A DNA stretch of 19,490 nt from NCBI GenBank assembly GCA_015852425.1, contig JAAAIG010000736.1, forward strand, positions 1 to 19,490, given 5' to 3'. The notes beneath the pieces are model-generated. The model saw only the letters and a program-made list of their open reading frames with translations, did no database searches and was not told where the DNA came from. This document shows, one piece after another, positions 10,575 to 19,490 of this stretch. How positions within the stretch are numbered: position 1 is the stretch's first letter; each line of letters starts with the position of its first letter. The position numbers and the translations under genes were made by a program. The DNA is from Gryganskiella cystojenkinii. Taxonomy: Eukaryota; Mortierellomycota; Mortierellomycetes; Mortierellales; Mortierellaceae.

Positions 10575-13500
10575 TTAAATACCATCCGTGCTCACCAACT
10601 TGATCATCGTCTCTACCACAGGACTCTCAGACACGTTCAAGTCTGGGTTCGAGATCTTGGCCTGCAAGATCGAATCCAACAGCTTCTTCAACTGGTTCAC
10701 CAACACACCAATACGTGCAAACGCCCGCATCTTGATGAATCCATCCCCAATCTCTAAACCTCGTCCCAAATGATCCACCTGGACCTGGCCTCCAAACAAC
10801 AACAGTCCATACATGGGCACCATGGTGGCATCATGGACAAAGATCTTGCTCGTCTCCAGTTTCGAGAAATAGACCAAATAGGGCACCTGGAACTGATTGC
10901 TCTGGAAAAGGATCGAAGACGGATGTAAAAACACTCGACCGTCATCCTTGGTAAACATCCGAATCTCCTTTGTAACCGTCTCTCGTTCGACCGCGCCGGC
11001 AATCATCTTGTCGAATTTCGCATCCGGCATCTTGATTTTGATCACATTCGGGTACAGACCCGACAGTATAATAGCCTTGACCAACGCCATGTTGTCCGAG
11101 TTGACATTGTCCTGTTCACTTGAACAACGTTCCGACCTGCGACGACTCTTAGCCGAGGGATCGTTCGATGTGAAGCCGATCTGGTCCAAAACCTCGAGGT
11201 ATTGTGACTTCAAGTTTTGAATCTCAAACAGCGTATTCGTTGATAGGAAATTCTCCTCACAGAACGATTTCTGTTCCGATCGACTAGCCCCGTTGTCCTT
11301 CATCTTCTCCCAAGTATCATAGGCCTTCCAGGCCGTCAAAAGATCCGATTTCGCGGTTGCAAACTGCAGTTTTTTCGACTGCGCCTCGTCTCGCTTATCC
11401 ATCGGGGACAGGAACGGACTCTTGACACTCATACATGAGGCAACCACAAGGACTGGTTCCAGACATCTGAACACGGCTCCAAAGATCATCATCTTGGCGA
11501 CTCGAAGATCGGCAGGGATATCGGCCATATGTTTACCGAGTGGGGTCAACTCTCCAGAAGCACCATCCAATGCAGAGAGTTCCTCCAAGGTCTTCAACGC
11601 GGACTGAATGGCGGTCAGGGAAGGAGGAGTAAGCGCACGCCCCAAGAAACCCTCCACGTTCTTTTCGCCCATAGCCTTTACAGAAAGACACAACTGTTCC
11701 AAAGGAATGCGCAAGATCTCGGGATCCTGTTGAGGCGCAAGTTTCGCAGATTGCTTTTTGGAAAAGAGCTTGTAAACGATACCGGGTCGGGTACGACCGG
11801 CACGACCCTTACGCTGGCGTGTGGAGGCGAACGAGGTCCATGTCTCAACCAGCTTGGTCATGTTGTTCTCCATCCGGGTCTCCTTAACTCGTCCAGAATC
11901 GATGACGTAAACGACACCGTCGATCGTAATCGAGGTCTCAGCAACGTTGGTCGCGACGACAATCTTGCGGACGCCCTTACGAACGGGTGCAAAGACGTTG
12001 CTCTGCTCTCTGGGCGTCAACGCAGCGTGCAATGGCATAATATCCAAGGTCTGAGGGACGGTTCTTGAAAAGGTCGTTAATGCGTCGATACATTTCTTGA
12101 TCTCCATCACACCTGTGCGAGCAAAACGAAGCACAGGATATTTTGTCAGTAAATAAACTCAAAAAGATACCCATCATAACTTTCCCACAGAAAGGGGGGG
12201 GGGGGGACTTCATATCGACTTTTCTTAAATTTCTTACCAGGCAAGAAGATCAGAATGGCTCCATCGACACTGCCGGCGGGCTCCTTGCGTTTGAGAATAT
12301 CCCTGACACTGGCAACAATCAAATCATAATCGATTCTCTCTGCATAGGCCTCCATAGTCTTGATTTTTTGAATCGTCTCCTCATCCAGACCCTCGGACTC
12401 GTAGTCCTGTCTGGTCCGCTCCCATTCCTCCTCCATGGCTTCTGTCATCTTGGTCCTTTTCACGGCCGTACCTCGGAAATCCGGGCTATGTTTCGTTCTC
12501 GCCACAATCTGTTCCATGTACAGTTCCTCGACCGGGTGCGTAAAACCAGGAATCTCAATTACGGGACAGCCATCAAAATAACTCGAGAAGAACTCACTGT
12601 TGATCGTGGCCGACATGAGAATCAACTTCAGATCCTTACGCATGCGGATCAAATCCCGAATGATGATCAACAGGAAATCTGAATCCACTGAACGTTCATG
12701 TACCTCGTCGACCATCACATGTGTGACACCGACCAGAGTAGGATCTGAATGCAACCGACGCAACAGGATACCGGTGGTGCAGAACAACAGTTTTGTGTTT
12801 CGACTCGACTTGTTCTCTCCACGGATGGCATAACCGACCTGCTGGCCAATATCGGTTGCGCGTTCGACTGCAACACGTTCTGCGACACCAATGGCGGCGA
12901 TACGACGGGGCTGCGTACAGACAATGTTGGCATGTTCACCAATACAGTCCTGGATCCAACTATCAAGGATAAACTGGGGAACCTGGGTTGTTTTACCACA
13001 TCCAGTCTCACCACAGACAATCACGACCGAGTTGTCCTTGACAGCCTTGACCAGTTGTTCCTTGAAACTCCAGGCGGGCAATTTCTCACGGACCATTTGA
13101 AGAGCTTGGAATGAGACATTGGTCGCCTTGAGCTTTTCGTAATCCTTCATTAAGGCTACAGATCCAGGTCCGTTCGGCTTGATGTTCAGCTTCTTGGGGG
13201 GTCGCTTGCTATTCCTGGCAGAGAGGGTGTTCACGCCAGACTTGGAAGAAATACTCGCGGGCTTGATCAACGGCGAAGAGTCGGCACTGCTCTGATCCAG
13301 AGCGGCAAGCGAATCCTGGTTCTCGGGTTCTTGATTCAAATCAATCTTGACCAGACCCTCAGTGAGTTGGACCAAACTAGGAGGGTTATCCAGGATCTCT
13401 CGGATGTTCTCCTGGAGCCATTCCACAACATCGTAAATAATTGGTCCACCCATCGCTAGGACCATGGACCGATACGCAAACTGCATCGTCTTTTGAATGA

Positions 13501-15360
13501 TACTCAGTCTCAGGTACGAAGGCAAATCCGGTTCGTTGATGATAAACAACGGTGGTTGGTTGAAGGGATAAGTCGAGGAATCTGGTATCCGGATTTCGAG
13601 TTCAATCTTGGGTGCATTCTTGGCACTGTGCAGCGAAGCATCCAGTTTGATTCTGGCACAAAGCCCGGGAGTCTCACGTCTGAACCGGTCATCATAGATA
13701 CTCTCGAGCGCATACATCTCGTCCTCGCGAAGTTCCTGAAGTTGTTCGGGTGATTCCGGTTCCATCTCGATATCCTGAACCATATCCGCAGGAATCTCGC
13801 CCTTAGGGAAAGCGAGGCGTTTGAAGAGTTCTTCCATGGCCTTGTCCTCGTCAGCTCCAACGAGGTCGTAGATCTGACCACTGGTCGCTGCCGTGAATCC
13901 GATAGCAGAGAGACGTTTGATGGCGTATTCGCGTCCGAGAGAGGTCGAAGTATGACTGACGGTGGTAATGGTTGGATTGTAGTTTGACTGCAAAAAACTT
14001 GGCGGCAAATCATCCTCGGGGACATGTAGGCCTGATTACCAGCAAAATAAAAACATGAAATGAGACTAGTCAACCGACCATGATCTCTCAAATAGCAATT
14101 AAACGAATCTCAATCTAACGATGCTGCCAACGTTACTTACAGAGCCAGTCCAATGCAGAGGCTTGATCGTTGCAGTATTGAAGAGCCTCGGCCACATGAC
14201 GATCACGGAATCCCATGCGCGTCAGTGCCTTTGAAAGTTGAGTGTTGTACTTGGGTTCGCCATTGACACCGTATTCTTCGATATACTATTCAAAAAAAGA
14301 GAGGTATATCGTCTGTTAGTCATCATCTCTCAGGGCATTACTGCCCGCCTGGAAACTTGCTTCACTTACAGCCTGATAAAGCTCGCCCGCCATCTGCTTC
14401 TTGACAACGTCTTCGACTTCAGCTCTCATGTCCTGGTTCATATGGACCATCGGCAACTTGTCCCAGTTGATCTGTTTCTTGTCCGAGTTGGACTGCTGAT
14501 TTCCTGCTGCCAAAGCCGATTTACTAGCATAATCACTTGGGCCGACATAGGCAGGTGTATCATCCCTATCCTTGGTCGGTGTCGAAGCTCTCGCTCGAGC
14601 CTGATCTTGTAAACGTTGTTGCTGTTGCTGTTGTTGCAATTGAACTTTTGCACTTGAGCTAATGAAAGGATCCGCAAGGTACATGTGCGTTTGTGAAGGA
14701 CCCGCCTTATCCTTTTCACCATCCAGCTGAGACCAAAGATCCCTAGGACCGGGGGGCAAGACCATCGTCATGTTCTTCTGGCTGTTGACTCGATGCAACG
14801 CATAGGTGGCCGCATAATGACGAGCCTCTCCCGAAGTTGGTTTGTAGATATCCGTGGCCGCAAAAGTCGCCGTTTCGATCTGTCCAGTTTTTTTGTTGCG
14901 TTTCCCCAAGACGACTGTGCAGACATAACCTCGAGGAGTGCGTTTCTATTTTCAAAAAGGGAGAGAGGCAGTGATTGTCTGTTTCAGTAAACCTGCTGCA
15001 CCCGTTTTAAAGTAACATGATGTCTGATCCCCGAGTTGCTTTCTTACGACATCAAAGGTAGGCTTCTCCCAGTCCAGTTTCTGACAGTGTTCGTGGAGTA
15101 AAGATGAAGGGGTCTTGCCAGTCCAGCCTGGGAAGATGGCTCGTGAGGGTTCTGGTGCAGGGGTAGCGTCCAATGCAGCGTTCTTTCCATTCTTGGGTCC
15201 TCCTTTTGTTGGGGGTTCCACCGCGGCAGGTTTTCCTACAAGGTATTAAGCAGGGTTCGAGGGAAGTTAAGTTTGAGATTTCGAGTTTGTTTTTGATCAG
15301 GTCAACAATGCTGATCAGGTGTCAGTGGGTATTACCCTTTTTTGAATTAGATTTTGACAT
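10575..15360 (-). CDS. DExH-box ATP-dependent RNA helicase, Ucp12/YLR419W/DHX57/DHX29 type
   Basis: Six exons (15336-15360, 15048-15235, 14370-14945, 14141-14285, 12238-14031, 10575-12112) give 1421 residues, close to family length. Domains in order are a basic N-terminus, a double-stranded-RNA-binding-like fold at about 48-123, a UBA-like segment at about 264-312 ending WLCLHVPEDDLP, a second UBA-like helix set at about 346-386, and an RWD domain at about 410-525. The helicase core follows, with GETGCGKT (652-659), DEVH (753-756), SAT (785-787), ATNVAETSITI (963-973) and QRKGRAGR (1009-1016), then a helicase-associated and OB-fold-like C-terminus. The key ATPase residues are present. Relatives unwind structured RNA; DHX29 acts in translation initiation, while the fungal proteins are less well studied. 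The UBA and RWD domains suggest ubiquitin or protein partners. The tiny first exon (8 codons plus 1 nt) is supported by phase and by a leader without ATG for nearly 300 nt. Exact orthology within the group is unsure, so no symbol is given. Confidence 0.92.
12194..12206 (+). repeat. G13 homopolymer inside a helicase intron
   Basis: Thirteen consecutive G on the + strand (C on the coding strand) sit in the 125-nt intron 12113-12237, about 30 nt from its donor. The run does not touch the coding frame. It is unusual among the A/T homopolymers common here and is prone to slippage and sequencing error. Confidence 0.85.
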
Positions 15361-15892
15361 GTGTCAAAGAAGGATGTAAGATGTGAGGGAGATGAAGGGA
15401 GAGGAGAGGAGAGATGTTCTTTACACTTGAGGAATGGGAGGAAAGGCCAAAGAGGACAGAAGGGAGTATAAATATGAGCACCGAAGTGACTGCGGGTTCT
15501 TTGCGAGTGGACCTTTTTTTTTTCTCTTCTTTCTTCAGATCGGGAAACGGGGAACGGATGGACTCTGTGGAGCACTTTTTTTATTGTGAGTGTGTGTGTG
15601 TGCTGTTTTTGCGGTGCGTTTACCACGAAGGCTATTTTTCGGTTCTTGGCTCCAACCATCATCGAACCACAACTTTGGGTCCAGAGGGAGAAGGTGAGAA
15701 AAGGAAGGGCTTTTAGTTGTCCCGCCGCAGCTTCATCAGCCAAAAAGAACTTTTCGCAAGGAGCACAATTTTTGGTGGCGCATATCGACATATTGCTCCA
15801 CGCGTAGCAATAAAGTGACGTGGTTCTTGCGGAGACAATAGTTTTTGTATTTCGTCTTTTTCATTCTCATTCACAAACACAGACATTCAGCA
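15361..15892. promoter_or_regulatory. Divergent promoter region between the helicase and RPN13
   Basis: The 532-bp region separates two start codons pointing apart and holds no recognisable gene. The helicase side is CT-rich on the - strand with no ATG from 15361 to about 15657. The RPN13 side has no ATG on the + strand from about 15560 to 15892. A TATAAATA lies at 15467-15474, about 110 bp from the helicase start and 420 bp from the RPN13 start, so its use is unclear. A T-rich block at 15513-15540 and short GT repeats near 15590 are also present. Confidence 0.55.
15816..15823 (+). promoter_or_regulatory. CRE-like element TGACGTGG upstream of RPN13
   Basis: TGACGTGG lies about 70 bp before the RPN13 ATG and matches the TGACGT core bound by ATF/CREB-type bZIP factors. 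A single copy of a short motif is weak evidence; its position just upstream of the start is the only support. Confidence 0.25.
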
Positions 15893-17368
15893 ATGGCGTC
15901 CACATCAACAACTCACCTCTTGGAATTCAGGGCAGGACGATGCTTCAGGACCGAAGGCACCAACACAGTCAAGCCTGATCCTACAAAGGGGTAAAATGCG
16001 CAAACTTGTCGAAGGGAGGACTCATTCATCAATTGCATCTCAACATAGCATACTCTAACTCTTCGTCAACATACGCTATTATGCGCTTCAAATAGACTCG
16101 TGTACCTGAGCAACGAGGATGGACTCACTCATTTCTACTGGAAGAACAACGCCACAGGAACCATTGAGGATGTAAGAGGCTCCTTTTAGAAATAGACAGC
16201 TATACCTTCGAAAGATCGGTTTTTGTAACTCGGGAGTTCGGCCTTGCCCATAAGCTGTTATGTTCACTCAAAGGTGCCACTCCTTTTGCCTTATTCCAAC
16301 TCTTTTAGGACTTTATCCTCTTTCCAGGCGACGCCGAGGTCGTCAAAGTTCCTCAGTGCACCACAGGACGTGTCATCATGCTCCAGTTCCAGTCCTCGTC
16401 CGAAAAACTCTTCTTTTGGCTTCAGGAAAAGAGCACCGACCGGGACACCATCATTCTCGAGCAGCTCAACACCATCATTCAGACTCAGGAAGACGAGGAC
16501 GAAGAAGAGTACTTGGACAGCGAGGATGTTGCTATGGAGGGTGTCGAAGATTCCGGTAACAGGAATGATTAATGCTCGATGTGAAACTGAAAGGTATAGT
16601 AGTTTGCGACATGGATGACTAACCTACCCTCGAAAATTTAAATCCATCACAGTAGCTCCCTCGACCGACTTTGCACCAGCAGCACCCGTCGCCTCAGGAT
16701 TCAGTGCCCCCACCTCTGCGACGACTTCTGCCGCAGCAGGCGGCTCTTCCTTAACCTCACAGCAAATGGATCAGCTTCGACATCTGTTGGGAGGAATCCA
16801 AGTTCCACCACGTAAGGACCACCCTACGAAAAAACAGTCGTCCTTCTTTTGTTTACGTGATCTGATGTCAATTCTTTTGTTGGTATTAATACACTCTTTT
16901 TTTGATGTTCTCTTCCATTTTTAACAGAGGCATTGCAACAGCGCCAACAGCGTTCAAATCTTAGGTTGGATCATATCTTGACTCCAGGAGCCGTGGCACC
17001 GTTGTTGAACAACCCAGAGATCTGCGCCGCCTTGTTCCCTCACTTGCCCGAGAACTCGAACAGGACACCGGAAGAGATTCAAGCCGTTGTAAGGACACCT
17101 CAGTTCTCTCAGGCGTTGGTCTCCTTGAGCACAGCGCTGGAATCAGGACAATTAGGACCTTTATTGAGACAGTTTGGACTCGGTCCTAATGCTGGTGATG
17201 GTAAGGACATTCATCTACAGAACAAGAGAGGGAAAAATGAGATGTATTTTTGAGCAATGTGTTTGTTGACGATGTTTCTCCTGTTTTTTAATTTCGTATG
17301 TAGGCGTTCAGGGATTCTTGGATGCGATCCAAGAGCAAGCTAAGAAGGAGGACAGCAGTCAGCAATAA
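15893..17368 (+). CDS. RPN13: 26S proteasome ubiquitin receptor Rpn13 (ADRM1)
   Basis: Exons 15893-15990, 16096-16171, 16309-16555, 16653-16811, 16928-17200 and 17304-17368 give 305 residues with phase kept at all five junctions. Rpn13 sits on the 19S particle through Rpn2, binds ubiquitin with its N-terminal PRU domain and recruits the deubiquitinase UCH37 with its C-terminal DEUBAD domain. The PRU domain covers about residues 1-115, with LEFRAG, KGLVYL, THFYWK, VPQC and LFFWLQE motifs. An acidic linker and an Ala/Ser/Thr-rich linker follow. The DEUBAD domain covers about 195-290, with LTPGAVAPLL, TPQFSQAL and SGQLGPLLRQFGL. S. cerevisiae Rpn13 lacks this second domain. In the ubiquitin-facing loop, where human Rpn13 has FPDD, this protein has FPGD. 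The ATG is the first after about 330 nt without one. Confidence 0.93.
16651..16655 (+). other. NAGNAG-type tandem splice acceptor in RPN13 intron 4
   Basis: The acceptor reads CAGTAG, spanning 16650-16655. Splicing after CAG gives EDS-VAPSTD, and after TAG gives EDS-APSTD. Both keep the frame and differ by one Val in the linker after the PRU domain. The annotated coding sequence uses the first acceptor. Confidence 0.6.
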
Positions 17369-17384
17369 CGTGGCAATGAGATTA

Positions 17385-17390
17385 AATAAA
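17385..17390 (+). terminator. Poly(A) signal AATAAA of RPN13
   Basis: A perfect AATAAA lies 17 nt after the RPN13 stop codon at 17366-17368. Cleavage is expected around 17400-17415, inside the probable 3' UTR of the convergent Dnmt2 gene, whose stop is at 17479. Confidence 0.65.
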
Positions 17391-17478
17391 CTTTCGAATT
17401 TTGGAATCAAGAAAATGCAGCATAATTATTGTACAAAAAGATACGGAACTATGGGAGAGATGTAACAATTTTTTTTTT

Positions 17479-19413
17479 TTACTCTTTCCGTTCTTCTGCG
17501 GTAGACTCGGTCACAGTCTCGGCAGAGGTAGCATTAGAAGCAGGAATAGGAGTGTTATCATCCTTGGATGCCAGCAGGTAACGGATCAACTGTGAGACAA
17601 CCTTGACATTGATACTGTTGCCCAAAACACGGTACCGTTGCTTGAGCGAAGTCGTCTTTGGGAACGAGAACTTGCCCTCCTCGATTGGGAATCCCATCAA
17701 TCGCGCAACCTCTCCTTCCGTAAAATATCTCAAGCCAAGCCCACGAAGCAATTCCAGAGCTTTGACATTGTTCTCCTCAGCTTCCTTGGTATCAGGTGCA
17801 GCCTTGGCCTTGAGAGCCTCTGCCTCATCAAAAGTTGTCGCGGTCTAACAGGCGATTAAGAAAAGTGATAAGTTCAGTAAAGTGCTTCATCAAAGATATA
17901 AGAGATGGTGCTTTGCAGACAAAAAGCGCAATTCTCTTACATCCTTGTCCTGTTCCATCTGAAAAATCGATCCTGTTGACTCGACAAAATGGTAGTAGGC
18001 TAAAACAGAAGACGGTTCCATGCAGACAAAAGGAACAGTTAGATGTTTTGCGGATCAAAACTTTTTATCCCTCTCCTTCATTTGAAGACGGATCGACAAC
18101 TTGTCAGAGTAGGCATTTTTCCGTACCTTTGGTAAAACAGCAGCTGCGGCGCATGTTTTCCTTGACGATATCAAACAACCTTCCGTACTTGAGCAAAGTC
18201 TTGTCCGGGATCATGTATTGCTTCATCCTTGGATCGTTCACATCCCTAAATTCGATAAACCGCTCCAACGTCTCGACCTTGAGTGCCAGCATGGGGTCTG
18301 CCAAGATGGCGTCTTCATCCGGTTTCGCAACTGATCCTTCGTCCTTGGTCACAGCGGAGGTCGTCAATCCAGTTTTTTGCTTCTTGACTGCCGCAGAGGT
18401 TGACAATCCTGACAGATCGCCTTGTTGTCTGCCATCAACAAACTCTTTACCACCTTCCTCATCTTCCAGATCCAACGAGGGGATATACCCGATCAAGGTC
18501 CCCGTGACCGGTCGCACAAACGATCCAACATTGGCGACCTTGCGCGCCAAACAATAATACCGCATCCTCGAGTTGGGGATTCCGATCTGCAACGGCGTGA
18601 TCAACATCTCTTGGTATTCGTATCCGGCCGCAGCCAAAGTTTCGACAAGAATATCCCGACTGTCCGATTCTTCGAATCCCTTGACGTTCTCGAGAAGGAT
18701 GTAGTTCGGAGGGTTCTTCATCTCGGGCAAGATCTTCATCAGGTAAAGGAACGATTTCGCTCGGGTATCTTTGCTTCCTTCCTGGTTTCCTGTTCTCGTG
18801 TACTAAAATGTGTATCCAGGTCATAAGTCAATAGAAAAGAGTGGTTAGATTCCTTTCTTGCAGTGGCTTGACTTGTCAAGATCGACCGGTAGGCGTTTTC
18901 AATGCTTTTGCACATCTTTTGTCCTTCGTCTTTTTTCGGCGCTTACAGGCTGACACGGTGGCGACATGAGCCAGACATCCGCGTTCTTGTGGTCATAAAG
19001 CTCGATCGGCACGGCTTCAATGTTTCTCTAATTAAAAGAACAGGGCAACAAGATGTCAGATGCATGGCCGCTCCACTTATGAATGAAATACGTCGGATCA
19101 CAAGAAGGGAGGAGATTCCTCAAGCATCTAGTTACCTGTGACAGCTGCTTCTTTCCATGATTGTGTGCATAAACTTCGTTCGCAGTGGTATTGATATCGA
19201 ATGCCTGAACGACCTCTCCCGTATGTCCTGACTCGTTAAAGGCATAATGCTAGTGTTTCGACAAAAAAGAGAATGAGGTGAGCCTAAGTTATCTTAGCGC
19301 GCGATTTGTAAAATATATATATATCACGTCAATAAAGTGAGTTGTCGAACGCATACCATGCCTCCGATGCCTGAATAAAACTCCAAGACTCGGAACTGAT
19401 GTGGCTCTGCCAT
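17479..19413 (-). CDS. DNMT2: tRNA (cytosine-5) methyltransferase Dnmt2/TRDMT1
   Basis: Six exons (19357-19413, 19136-19249, 18947-19027, 18127-18802, 17941-17999, 17479-17844) give 450 residues, with phase kept throughout. Dnmt2 enzymes use S-adenosylmethionine to methylate C38 of tRNA-Asp and related tRNAs. The SAM-binding motif FYSGIGGM is at 12-19, catalytic Cys82 lies in SPPCQP at 79-84 (spliced to YTRTGN), and motif IV LLENVKGFE includes E122-V124. QIGIPNSRMRYYCLAR starts near 156, the Dnmt2-type CFT motif is at 306-308 followed by YYHFVESTGS, and RYFT, EVARLMGFP and VLGNSINVKVV lie near the C-terminus. It is longer than human DNMT2 (391 residues). The extra length comes from a charged low-complexity loop at about 193-250, an Ala/Glu/Lys-rich insert before RYFT, and a Thr/Glu-rich tail. 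All catalytic motifs look intact, so it is probably active. Confidence 0.94.
19313..19324. repeat. (AT)6 microsatellite in the first Dnmt2 intron
   Basis: Six AT units lie within the intron 19250-19356. It is non-coding and similar in kind to the AT tract in the PUF intron. Confidence 0.8.
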
Positions 19414-19490
19414 GGAGGGGTAAATTGAATGAATGCTGTAGTCAAAGACGAAAGAAGGAATGGTCCGCTCAAAAGTAGTGGAGACCACCA
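19414..19490 (-). promoter_or_regulatory. Start of the Dnmt2 upstream region
   Basis: Only 77 bp upstream of the Dnmt2 ATG are in the window. The - strand is moderately pyrimidine-rich (CCATTCCTTCTTTCG) and has no ATG that would extend the frame. I see no clear TATA element and nothing else to annotate. Confidence 0.4.

Noticed and set aside
15250..15266. GGTTCGAGGG resembling a tRNA B box
   Set aside because: No A box at the proper distance and no cloverleaf stems; it lies in a helicase intron.
15774..15782. GGTGGCGCA upstream of RPN13, similar to the yeast proteasome element GGTGGCAAA
   Set aside because: Two of nine bases differ, and the factor Rpn4 that reads the element is known mainly from Saccharomycotina.
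16556..16652. Intron with TGA-containing strings considered as a box C/D snoRNA
   Set aside because: No proper RUGAUGA and CUGA pair in the right order and no terminal stem.
17914..18031. The 11-mer tgcagacaaaa occurs in two adjacent Dnmt2 introns (17914-17924 and 18021-18031)
   Set aside because: One shared 11-mer among many possible comparisons is within chance, and nothing else in the two introns matches.

Overview
The window reads as nuclear DNA of an early-diverging filamentous fungus; my best guess is Mucoromycota/Mortierellomycota. The evidence is a set of compact genes cut by short introns, mostly 84-144 nt, with GTAAGT/GTAAAC-like donors and CTAAC/CTAAT-like branch points. It also includes glutamine-, histidine- and serine-rich regulators, an intact Dnmt2, and an Rpn13 that keeps the UCH37-binding domain absent from budding yeast Rpn13. 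The lineage is inferred from these traits; nothing in the window proves it.

Layout, left to right. 1-1705 is pyrimidine-rich non-coding DNA that serves as promoter and leader. 1706-5335 (+) is a four-exon gene for a roughly 1003-residue protein with a Gln/His-rich N-terminus, a Ser/Pro-rich middle and nine C-terminal C2H2 zinc fingers. 5336-5609 is a short convergent intergenic stretch with a poly(A) signal for the + gene and a cluster of Pumilio-type sites in the 3' UTR of the - gene. 5610-10009 (-) is a seven-exon Pumilio (PUF) gene of 1143 residues. 10010-10574 is its leader and promoter. 10575-15360 (-) is a six-exon DExH RNA helicase of 1421 residues, of the Ucp12/YLR419W/DHX57/DHX29 type. 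15361-15892 is a divergent promoter region. 15893-17368 (+) is the proteasomal ubiquitin receptor Rpn13, six exons and 305 residues. 17479-19413 (-) is the tRNA cytosine-5 methyltransferase Dnmt2, six exons and 450 residues. All five gene models were assembled by hand from splice sites. In each, the reading phase is kept across every junction and conserved family motifs are rebuilt across exon boundaries.

Three of the five products act on RNA (PUF, helicase, Dnmt2), but nothing suggests an operon-like system; this is an ordinary gene-dense fungal segment. The most interesting signal is three nearly contiguous Pumilio recognition octamers about 70 nt after the stop codon of the PUF gene. Its own eight repeats carry the residues expected to read that sequence, which suggests negative autoregulation. 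Other points of interest are long ATG-free pyrimidine-rich leaders, a possible internal promoter and an alternative C-terminus in the zinc-finger gene, a NAGNAG acceptor in RPN13, and two tight convergent gene ends. I found no tRNA, rRNA, CRISPR, transposon or viral sequence.
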